This document shows positions 1 to 5,086 of a stretch of DNA of 16,114 nt, piece by piece (position 1 is the first letter of the stretch; each line of letters starts with the position of its first letter). A program made the translations under genes and the position numbers. This DNA is from DAOTXN01 sp034435435 (GTDB lineage Bacteria; Chloroflexota; Anaerolineae; S140-20), in contig DAOTXN010000114.1 in the NCBI GenBank assembly GCA_034435435.1, forward strand, positions 1 through 16,114. Direction: 5' to 3'. The notes under the pieces were generated by a model, which saw only the letters and a list, made by a program, of their open reading frames with translations, was not told the origin of the DNA and did no database searches.

Positions 1-129
1 GATCCGGGGGCCGACCATTATGAGCAGCAGTATCGTCAACGGGCGGTCAAGAACCTGAAGCGCAAGGCCGTAAAACTCGGCTTTAAGCTCGTGCCGGTTG
101 CTGATGCACAACCCGGCGTTGTTTCTTAG
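1..129 (+). CDS. C-terminal fragment of a probable transposase
   Basis: The frame is open from the first base and ends at TAG 127-129, giving 42 residues. The tail is basic, with a pattern Y-E-x-x-Y-R-x-R then L-x-R-K-A-x-x-L-G-F. From memory this resembles the C-terminal ends of several insertion-sequence transposases, but the family cannot be decided from so short a piece. The 5' part lies outside the window. Its position directly beside a toxin-antitoxin pair and an integron-like recombination site fits a mobile or accessory region. No clear terminal inverted repeat could be recognised between its stop and the promoter at 160. Any other protein with a basic C-terminus remains possible. Confidence 0.45.
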   Translation, partial: DPGADHYEQQYRQRAVKNLKRKAVKLGFKLVPVADAQPGVVS

Positions 130-159
130 CAGCACGCTACGTCGTAAATCGGCAAATAA

Positions 160-187
160 TTGACAATTCCTCTTAAGTGACTATAAT
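160..187 (+). promoter_or_regulatory. sigma70-like promoter of the toxin-antitoxin pair
   Basis: A perfect TTGACA (160-165) is followed after 16 bp by a perfect TATAAT (182-187). Transcription would start near 194, only about four bases before the ATG at 198, so the toxin message would be almost leaderless. A small dyad (AATTG-A-CAATT, 158-168) covers the -35 box, and a long palindrome covers the -10 box. Confidence 0.8.
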
Positions 188-197
188 TATAGTCACT
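176..197. promoter_or_regulatory. 22-bp perfect palindrome, probable toxin-antitoxin operator
   Basis: Each arm is 11 bp (AGTGACTATAA and its exact complement) with no spacer. The palindrome contains the whole -10 box and reaches the base before the toxin ATG. In Phd/YefM and RelBE systems the antitoxin, alone or with the toxin, represses its own promoter by binding such palindromes. Here binding would block RNA polymerase directly. The symmetry is seen in the sequence; the binding protein is inferred. Confidence 0.75.
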
Positions 198-521
198 ATG
201 ACTCTCAGACGGCGATACACCATCATCTACGACCCCGAAGTAAAGCAGCACTTGAAAGCCATTGAACGCCGGCATTATTCGCTCATTCGTACCGCAATCG
301 AAAACCAACTTCAGTTTGAACCAGATGTAGAAACCAGAAACCGCAAGCCCTTGACTCGACCAGTTGAGTTCGAAGCTGGGTGGGAACTCCGCTGTGGGCC
401 GGATAATCGTTTTCGCGTTTTCTATCAAGTAGATGTAGAGCAGCGTGAGGTGTATATCCTGGCGATAGGGGTCAAAGTAGGGAATCGGGTATGGATAGGT
501 GGGGAGGAAGTGAGTACATGA
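198..521 (+). CDS. RelE/ParE-family toxin (probable mRNA interferase)
   Basis: The product has 107 residues from ATG 198. An in-frame GTG at 177 exists, but it lies inside the operator and upstream of the expected transcription start, so 198 is preferred. The N-terminus has the Y-x-I-x-Y-D-P-E-V-K strand and a basic helix. The C-terminal half has the typical W-E-L-R-C-G-P-D-N-R-F-R-V-F-Y strand pair followed by R-E-V-Y-I-L-A-I-G-V-K. Length and pattern fit RelE/ParE toxins, which cut ribosome-bound mRNA or poison gyrase; which target applies here cannot be told. The stop overlaps the antitoxin start (ATGA at 518-521). The order toxin first, antitoxin second is the reverse of classical relBE. 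The upstream DNA is more AT-rich than the neighbouring operons, which suggests transfer. Confidence 0.8.
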   Translation: MTLRRRYTIIYDPEVKQHLKAIERRHYSLIRTAIENQLQFEPDVETRNRKPLTRPVEFEAGWELRCGPDNRFRVFYQVDVEQREVYILAIGVKVGNRVWIGGEEVST

Positions 522-820
522 GAATTGCATCCGTAGCAGATATTAAGGCACGTTTCAGTGCTTTTCTGAAAGCTAGTGAAGAAAGTGGGCCAGTGGTTGT
601 CACGCGCAATGGAAGACCTGTGGCGGTATTGTTGTCCATTGCGGATGAAGACGAAATCGAGCGGCTGATACTGGCTTACTCTCCCAGGTTTCAGGGGCTC
701 CTAAAGGCGGCTAGGCGAAGGATCGAAGAGACAGGCGGCATCCACCACGATGACTTTTGGCGAGAGGTAGAAGCAGAAACAGATGCTGATGACGTCGGTG
801 TGAGAATGATCACGTGCTAA
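518..820 (+). CDS. Phd/YefM-type antitoxin
   Basis: The product has 100 residues from ATG 518. A longer in-frame ATG at 491 lies inside the toxin gene, but the GGAGG-rich ribosome site at 502-507 is spaced for 518. The N-terminal 50 residues have the Phd/YefM pattern: I-A-S-V-A-D-I-K-A-R-F-S-A-F-L then P-V-V-V-T-R-N-G-R-P-V-A-V-L. This is the DNA-binding dimer domain. The acidic, helical C-terminus would wrap the toxin. Translation is coupled to the toxin by the 4-bp overlap. The strong ribosome site here against a nearly leaderless toxin message would favour antitoxin excess. The TAA stop (818-820) lies inside the CTAAC arm of the attC-like site, as in many integron gene cassettes. Confidence 0.82.
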   Translation: MRIASVADIKARFSAFLKASEESGPVVVTRNGRPVAVLLSIADEDEIERLILAYSPRFQGLLKAARRRIEETGGIHHDDFWREVEAETDADDVGVRMITC

Positions 821-941
821 CATCGCGTCCAGCCGACCGCGCTACCGCGCGCACAGATCGGAAGTCACACACGCCTCAAGCGGGTCTTGCGGCGAAGGCT
901 CACACACGCACCCACGCGGCGGCTGACGCTGACCGTTAGCG
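815..941 (+). other. attC: attC-like integron recombination site
   Basis: The left end GCTAAC (816-821) is the exact complement of the right end GTTAGC (935-940). Inside, GCGTC-C-AGCCG-A-CCGCG (825-841) pairs with CGCGG-CGGCT-GACGC (915-929) except for one unpaired C (829/830) and one unpaired A (836). On the folded bottom strand these are an extrahelical G and T, as in classical attC sites, where they set the recombined strand. Unpaired spacers of 3 and 5 bases (822-824 and 930-934) separate the arms, and 73 bases form the variable end. The total length is similar to the Vibrio repeat. The outer bases depart from the consensus RYYYAAC/GTTRRRY, but the essential AAC/GTT is kept. No integrase gene or second attC is seen in the window. 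Confidence 0.82.
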
Positions 942-957
942 CGGACGCTGCGCGTCT

Positions 958-1113
958 TCAGCGGTCAAAGTCACCCTGGTGGATGGGAAGCTGATCGTCA
1001 CGCCCATTGCCGAGCCGCGACTGACTCTGGCGCAGATGTTGGCGCAGGTGAACGAAGCGAACCTGCATGGCAAAGTTGATACCGGTCCGGCGGTAGGGAG
1101 CGAGGCATGGTAG
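958..1113 (+). pseudogene. mazE: mazE antitoxin remnant lacking its 5' half
   Basis: The frame reads A-V-K-V-T-L-V-D-G-K-L-I-V-T-P, then E-P-R-L-T-L-A-Q-M-L, and ends N-L-H-G-K-V-D-T-G-P-A-V-G-S-E-A-W before TAG 1111-1113. This is the C-terminal half of a MazE-type AbrB-fold antitoxin, including the tail that occupies MazF. The first 25-30 residues, which carry the DNA-binding strands, are missing. An in-frame stop lies at 937-939, inside the attC-like site, and no good start with a ribosome site follows. Homology begins about 15 bp after the attC end, so the break probably came from cassette insertion or deletion. In-frame GTG 979 or ATG 1036 could still give a short toxin-binding peptide. 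The stop overlaps the mazF start. Confidence 0.75.
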
Positions 1114-1439
1114 GCGGAGCGGGGTACGTTCCCGAACGCGGAGAGGTGGTGTGGATCACACTGAATCCGCAGGCAGGGCGTCGGCCGGCGATGGTGTTGT
1201 CGCCAGCGGCGTACAACGGGAAGATAGGGTTGGCGACACTCTGCCCGGTGACGAGCCAGGTGAAGGGGTATCCGTTCGAGGTGCAGATACCTGACGGGCT
1301 GCAAGTCCGAGGGGCGATCCTGGCGGATCAAGTCAAGAGTCTGGATTGGCGGGTTCACAAAGCGGAGAGGATATGTCGGTTACCTGTGCGGACGGTGAAC
1401 GAGGTGCTGCAAAAGCTTGGCGCTTTGTTGAGCGGGTAG
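1107..1439 (+). CDS. mazF: MazF/PemK-type endoribonuclease toxin
   Basis: The 110-residue product has the full length of the family. Diagnostic segments are Y-V-P-E-R-G-E-V-V-W-I (residues 7-17), G-R-R-P-A-M-V-L-S-P, V-T-S-Q-V-K-G-Y-P-F-E-V and A-I-L-A-D-Q-V-K-S-L-D-W-R. They match E. coli MazF block by block, including the arginine of the RPA loop and the QVKS-WR core. MazF cuts mRNA at short specific sites without needing the ribosome. The start ATG 1107 overlaps the end of the mazE remnant and has GGGAG (1096-1100) six bases upstream. Because mazE has lost its 5' half and its promoter region, expression must come from read-through, an unseen promoter, or not at all. The gene itself shows no damage. 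Confidence 0.9.
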   Translation: MVGGAGYVPERGEVVWITLNPQAGRRPAMVLSPAAYNGKIGLATLCPVTSQVKGYPFEVQIPDGLQVRGAILADQVKSLDWRVHKAERICRLPVRTVNEVLQKLGALLSG

Positions 1440-1516
1440 GCGGGTTATCCAGAAGCGGGCAGCAAGGAGCAGAAACACCCAATCGGCGGCTGCGTGCGCA
1501 ATTGGAGCATAAACCC

Positions 1517-2119
1517 TTGATAGGCAAAATCATCCTTCTAAACGGGGCTTCCAGTTCCGGTAAATCCACGCTGGCGCGGGGTCTACAGTCCACTCTCGAT
1601 GAACCGTTTTGGCACTTTTCCATCGATCACCTGATTGCCGCGAACGTCTTGCCGAAGGGACGCATCGAAGACGGAGAGTTTCCGTGGCACGATTTGCGGC
1701 CTCACTTCTTTGAGGGCTTTCATCGTTGCCTGCCTGCGCTTGCCGCAGCCGGAAACAACCTCATCGTTGAGCACATCGTCGAGACGGAGGCCTGGATGCA
1801 TCGCCTCCTGCGTCTGCTCAGCCAAGTTGATGTGTTCTTTGTGGGAGTACACTGTCCGTTGCCGGAGCTCGAGCGACGGGAGATTGAGCGGGGCAACCGA
1901 AGGGTTGGTGAGGCACGCGCAGACTTTGAAACGACGCACGCATTTGGCATCTATGATTTTGAAATCCTCTCGACGTTGCCACTTGAAGAAAATGTAAACG
2001 CATTGATTGCCGCGTGGAAGGCTCGGCGACGCCCGAGCGCCTTTGAAAAGATGAGGCTAAAGTACTGTAGTACACCCAAGAAGCAAAATCACGTCGAGTC
2101 GGCCGGCTACCCTGAATAA
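1517..2119 (+). CDS. chloramphenicol phosphotransferase-like P-loop kinase
   Basis: TTG 1517 is chosen because GGAG (1504-1507) lies nine bases upstream, and because it places Walker A (G-A-S-S-S-G-K-S-T) at residues 10-18 and an aspartate (F-S-I-D-H-L-I) at residue 37. These are the positions of the P-loop and catalytic Asp37 in Streptomyces venezuelae CPT. An upstream in-frame TTG 1502 is the alternative. A second family block, V-G-V-H-C-P-L-P-E-L-E-R-R-E-x-x-R-G-N-R, is present. The product has 200 residues, about 20 more than CPT, with a basic tail. The family phosphorylates the 3'-hydroxyl of chloramphenicol, but many members have other or unknown substrates, and it is structurally close to zeta-type kinases. 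The 3' end overlaps the convergent ATPase gene by 13 bp. Confidence 0.72.
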   Translation: MIGKIILLNGASSSGKSTLARGLQSTLDEPFWHFSIDHLIAANVLPKGRIEDGEFPWHDLRPHFFEGFHRCLPALAAAGNNLIVEHIVETEAWMHRLLRLLSQVDVFFVGVHCPLPELERREIERGNRRVGEARADFETTHAFGIYDFEILSTLPLEENVNALIAAWKARRRPSAFEKMRLKYCSTPKKQNHVESAGYPE

Positions 2120-3063
2120 CCCCCTGTTTTCGACTCATTTGTCTCAAACAGCGCCGCCTTGACCTGGTTCAGGCGCTCCACGCCCTTGATTTCGTGAGGA
2201 AATTGAGGCAGTTGGACGATCTTGATCCGTTCGCCGTACTCCTCTTGCAGCAGCCGCAAGTAGGGCGCTTGCATGGCCTGGCGGGCGCGCATAAAGTCCG
2301 AGTCGGGGTCGCTGATGACGTGATTGATGATGAGATGGCGCACATCCAGTCCAAAGCGGGTAAACTCGCTCATCAAGCGGCGGGTCTGGTACACCCCCAA
2401 CCCCTCGGCGATGGTGACGAGCACCAAAGTCGTGTTGTGCGGGTCTTGGAAAAACGCCGTAATCTCTTGCGACAGGTCCCTCCAACTGGCAATCAAGTCC
2501 AGGAACGGCGTCTGCTTGAGGCGCAGCTTGTCGCGCACACCGACATAGACGCGCGGCGCCAAACGCAGGTGTTGCAGAAACTTGTGCGGCAGCTCCAACA
2601 GGCGCAGCGTGTCGCCGGCGGGGGCTGTGTCCCACACGATGACGTCGTAAGCGTCGCTTTTGACCCGCTCCAAAATGAAATCGAGCATGAACTCTTCTTG
2701 AATGCCCGGCGCCATCCCCACGTAATCCACCAGCTCATCGTAGGGCATGTCCACCAGGTTGGACGCGGCCGCGTAGATTTCGGGGCCGAATTTGACCTTC
2801 CAGCGCCGCATCACTTCGTCGATGCCGATCTCTAGGCCCCACAGGCCAGGCACGCCGGGGATGGGCGTCTCGCGTGCGCCGATTTGTGTTTCCCAAATAT
2901 CCGAAAGCGACGGAGCCAGATCGCTAGAGACGATGAGCGTTCTTTTGCCGGTGGTGGCATAGTGTAACGCGGTGGCGGCCGATGTGGTGGTCTTGCCCAC
3001 GCCTCCCTTGCCGCCGAACATCATCACGCGCGAGTCGGTTCCATCCAATGCTGCGAGCGACAT
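2107..3063 (-). CDS. ArsA/Get3-like ATPase
   Basis: The 318-residue single-domain product starts at ATG 3063 with a GAGGAA ribosome site. The deviant Walker A G-G-K-G-G-V-G-K-T-T is at residues 17-26. A switch I-like S-S-D-L-A-P-S-L-S-D and the switch II block D-T-A-P-A-G-D-T-L-R-L-L follow. The C-terminal part has the Q-T-R-R-L-M-x-x-F-x-x-x-G-L-D-V-x-x-L-I-I-N pattern. These place it in the ArsA/Get3 (SIMIBI) class, dimeric ATPases that drive arsenite efflux or target tail-anchored membrane proteins. No arsB, arsC or arsR lies nearby and no obvious metalloid cysteine triad is present, so arsenic resistance is unlikely. It follows a 39-residue membrane protein and a lipoprotein on the same strand and may be co-transcribed with them. 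Confidence 0.82.
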   Translation of the reverse strand: MSLAALDGTDSRVMMFGGKGGVGKTTTSAATALHYATTGKRTLIVSSDLAPSLSDIWETQIGARETPIPGVPGLWGLEIGIDEVMRRWKVKFGPEIYAAASNLVDMPYDELVDYVGMAPGIQEEFMLDFILERVKSDAYDVIVWDTAPAGDTLRLLELPHKFLQHLRLAPRVYVGVRDKLRLKQTPFLDLIASWRDLSQEITAFFQDPHNTTLVLVTIAEGLGVYQTRRLMSEFTRFGLDVRHLIINHVISDPDSDFMRARQAMQAPYLRLLQEEYGERIKIVQLPQFPHEIKGVERLNQVKAALFETNESKTGGYSG

Positions 3064-3158
3064 GGTCTTTCCTCGTTAGGATACAGAGTCTTTATGGCGC
3101 CGGCATATCTCCCCGGACGATGGGCGCATCCACGATAGGCGTCAGTGTGGGCGATGGC

Positions 3159-3278
3159 CTACGCGCCATACAACCAATCGCTCTCGATCATTCCCCACAC
3201 GGCGATCAACACAAAAATGACGAGCAAAAAAGCGATCACAACAAAAGTGGCCATCCGTCGGCTGGAGAATCTCATCAT
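3159..3278 (-). CDS. 39-residue single-pass membrane protein
   Basis: This small frame begins with ATG ATG (3278 or 3275) seven bases after the stop of the M23 lipoprotein gene and ends at TAG 3159-3161. The N-terminus is basic (M-M-R-F-S-S-R-R). It is followed by an unbroken hydrophobic stretch from about residue 10 to 29 (F-V-V-I-A-F-L-L-V-I-F-V-L-I-A-V-W) and a short polar end, E-S-D-W-L-Y-G-A. This is the expected layout of an N-in, C-out membrane peptide. The ribosome site is weak, so translational coupling to the upstream gene is likely. No family is recognised. A +1 shift at its stop would add a proline-rich tail ending at 3092, so it may be a frameshifted longer protein. Confidence 0.65.
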   Translation of the reverse strand: MMRFSSRRMATFVVIAFLLVIFVLIAVWGMIESDWLYGA

Positions 3279-3284
3279 CGTGCG

Positions 3285-4415
3285 TTACCGATCCAGCGTC
3301 GGCGCGGGATCGCTTTGGACGTCGTTGACAAAGAGCATATAATTCAGCTCAACAAGGGGGTCCATGTAGCCCACCACGTCGCCGCGCTGCACCACGTCGC
3401 CATCGGCGACGCTGGCGCTGTGCATAAAAGAGTACACTATAGTGGTGCGCGCCGGTCGGTTGGTAATCTGCACGCGCAGCCCCATCACCGTGGCCCGATT
3501 GACGTTGACTTCGCCGCCCAGCGTGGCATACACCGGCAACAGGCTATCGCCGGGGGGCAGCGGCGCGATGTCAATAGACCCCATATCGGGGTTTTCGGCC
3601 CGCCGCTCCTCAAAAGTGCGTACGACGTGCGCAGGCACATCCAGCGGCCAGCCGCCCACCTGGTCGAGCGGATAATCGGGGATGTTCAGGTCTTGCCAGG
3701 CCAGGTCGAACCAGGCCAGAAATTGCTCGGCGGCGTTCACGTCTGGCTCCCAGCGCCAGTCGTCGGCCTGGCGCGTGGCGATGGAAAAGTGCAGGTGCGG
3801 CTCAATGTACTGCGTCCAGCGCCCGGTGTTGCCGATGCGCCCCAGCCGTTGCCCTGCCCGCACCGTCTGCCCGTCTGCCACCCACTGCTCGCTCAGATGG
3901 CCGTAATAATAGGTGTAGCCGTCGGCGCCGGCGAGCAACAAAGCCAGTCCACCGGCCGGGTTGTCGGCGATAGACACGGTCCCGCTGACCACGGCCACGA
4001 CCGGCAGGTGGATAAATGTGTCGAACTCGACGCTGTCGGCGGCCAGGCGCCGCGCGGCCTCGATGTCCACGGCGTTGGACCCATCCCAATGATAATGCGT
4101 CCAGGTCATCAGAGCCAGGTCTCCGGCGACCGGAAAGGCGTGCTGGCCATCCATGCTCAAGGTGAGCGTAGGTTGGGGAGTGGGTCGGAGGGTGGGCGGG
4201 ATAGTCGGCTCGCGCTGTGCGCGGGTCGGTTCGATGGTTGGGTCGCGCTGTGCGCGGGTGGATGACGCCGTGGGAACAGTTGACACGGTCGGCGCTGCGC
4301 TGGTGGGCGGCATGACAGTGGGCGCGGAAAGCGGGGTGAAACTGGGCGCCAGCGTGGGTGTTGCAGCCCCACAGGCCGCCGATAATAGCATGAGTAGAGC
4401 CAAAAAGTTACGCAC
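3285..4415 (-). CDS. M23 (LytM-like) metallopeptidase lipoprotein
   Basis: The 376-residue product starts at GTG 4415. A short hydrophobic signal ends in the lipobox L-S-A-A-C (Cys15). Residues 16-85 form a Thr/Pro/Ala-rich stalk with two copies of T-R-A-Q-R-(D/E)-P-T-I-x-P. The M23 domain follows: H109 and D117 in H-W-D-G-S-N-A-V-D, then Y-Y-Y-G-H-L (about 169-174) and H207-L-H209. These are the zinc ligands and catalytic histidine of Gly-Gly or peptidoglycan endopeptidases. All are present, so activity is possible. A second beta-rich region (about 280-370) follows, of unknown role. The protein would be lipid-anchored on the outer face of the membrane and act on cell-wall peptides, or serve as a scaffold. 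The promoter is at 4422-4450, and the expected transcript start falls on the GTG. Confidence 0.87.
   Translation of the reverse strand: MRNFLALLMLLSAACGAATPTLAPSFTPLSAPTVMPPTSAAPTVSTVPTASSTRAQRDPTIEPTRAQREPTIPPTLRPTPQPTLTLSMDGQHAFPVAGDLALMTWTHYHWDGSNAVDIEAARRLAADSVEFDTFIHLPVVAVVSGTVSIADNPAGGLALLLAGADGYTYYYGHLSEQWVADGQTVRAGQRLGRIGNTGRWTQYIEPHLHFSIATRQADDWRWEPDVNAAEQFLAWFDLAWQDLNIPDYPLDQVGGWPLDVPAHVVRTFEERRAENPDMGSIDIAPLPPGDSLLPVYATLGGEVNVNRATVMGLRVQITNRPARTTIVYSFMHSASVADGDVVQRGDVVGYMDPLVELNYMLFVNDVQSDPAPTLDR
4194..4259 (-). repeat. 33-bp tandem duplication in the lipoprotein stalk
   Basis: Two 33-bp units (4227-4259 and 4194-4226) each begin with the same 17 bp and encode T-R-A-Q-R-D-P-T-I-E-P and T-R-A-Q-R-E-P-T-I-P-P. 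The stalk has grown by in-frame duplication, which would change the reach of the M23 domain from the membrane. Confidence 0.85.
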
Positions 4416-4421
4416 ATTGAT

Positions 4422-4450
4422 ATGGTAACACCAAGCCGTGCAACTGGCAA
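4422..4450 (-). promoter_or_regulatory. promoter of the M23 lipoprotein gene
   Basis: On the - strand TTGCCA (4450-4445) is followed after 17 bp by TACCAT (4427-4422). Transcription would start near 4415, the first base of the GTG start codon, so the message is probably leaderless. No ribosome-binding sequence is seen upstream of the GTG, which agrees. Confidence 0.55.
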
Positions 4451-4452
4451 GC

Positions 4453-4481
4453 TTGACCTGGCCCGGCTAGAGGGATATAAT
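4453..4481 (+). promoter_or_regulatory. promoter of the lipoprotein-cyclase pair
   Basis: TTGACC (4453-4458) and a perfect TATAAT (4476-4481) are separated by 17 bp. The start point would be near 4488, giving a leader of about 46 bases with a GGGAGG ribosome site at 4522-4527. Its -35 box lies two bases from that of the divergent promoter, so the two could share one regulator. Confidence 0.72.
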
Positions 4482-4533
4482 CCAACCATCAGCGGTCGGC
4501 CAGGGGCCTGATACCTGCGATGGGAGGCGCGCG

Positions 4534-5076
4534 ATAAAAACCAGAGCTTTACTTGTTACTGTAGTGCTATGGGCCGGCGCGACGCTGGCGTGCGGCCTGG
4601 GCGGCTCCCAGCCTACAGGCACGCCGCCAGTGGTCCAGTTGATGCCCGACCTGGCCGGGTTCAAGGTGATTGAAGGCCAGGCGGTGCAGGAATACATCGC
4701 CAACCTGGCCGAAGGCGGCGCGCTGTTAGCGGCCAACCCACAGATGGTTTTGCTCATCCAGCGCGTGGACAGCGCAATGGCGTGCTACCAGAAAGCCGGC
4801 GCGTTGAGCGCCCGGGTCTTTGTGGACGAGGAGTATCCCCTCTCTTCCGGCGCCATCGCCATCGCCGACCGCAACCGCATGTCAGACCCCACGATTTTAT
4901 TCGACTGCATCGGCGGGCAAATCTCGCCGTTTTCCGCCCAGCCGGGACTCAGTCCGTGCAGCCACAGTTACACGCTACAGCGTGACAACAACGAGTTCTA
5001 TATCCTCTATGTTGGCACGACTCAGGAAATCTGCCAAACCTTCTGCCAGAATCTGGCAAGCTGTACCGGCCATTAA
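4534..5076 (+). CDS. cysteine-rich lipoprotein of unknown function, probable AUA start
   Basis: The product has 180 residues if started at ATA 4534. The first canonical start in frame, GTG 4564, would leave only M-L-W-A-G-A-T-L-A before the cysteine, with no positive charge. From ATA the N-terminus is I-K-T-R-A-L-L-V-T-V-V-L-W-A-G-A-T-L-A-C, a proper lipoprotein signal with Cys20, and GGGAGG (4522-4527) lies six bases upstream. The mature part has at least six further cysteines, four of them in the last third, suggesting disulfides outside the membrane. No family is recognised. The gene ends 10 bp before the cyclase start and shares its promoter, so it may sense or deliver a signal for the cyclase. 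A G-to-A sequencing error at the start codon is the alternative. Confidence 0.65.
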   Translation: MKTRALLVTVVLWAGATLACGLGGSQPTGTPPVVQLMPDLAGFKVIEGQAVQEYIANLAEGGALLAANPQMVLLIQRVDSAMACYQKAGALSARVFVDEEYPLSSGAIAIADRNRMSDPTILFDCIGGQISPFSAQPGLSPCSHSYTLQRDNNEFYILYVGTTQEICQTFCQNLASCTGH

Positions 5077-5086
5077 AAGGAACAAC

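Noticed and set aside
855..864. AGATCGGAAG, the first ten bases of a common sequencing adapter
   Set aside because: The following bases differ from the adapter, and the stretch lies within the loop of a well-paired attC-like structure, so contamination is unlikely.
1440..1516. Search for an attC after mazF
   Set aside because: GTTAT occurs at 1445-1449, but no paired arms of the attC type were found, so mazF cannot be called a cassette.
2982..4265. Long + strand open frame of 427 codons
   Set aside because: It lies antisense to the ArsA-like, small membrane and M23 genes, has no family pattern, and is His/Pro/Gly-rich as expected from the reverse of GC-rich genes.
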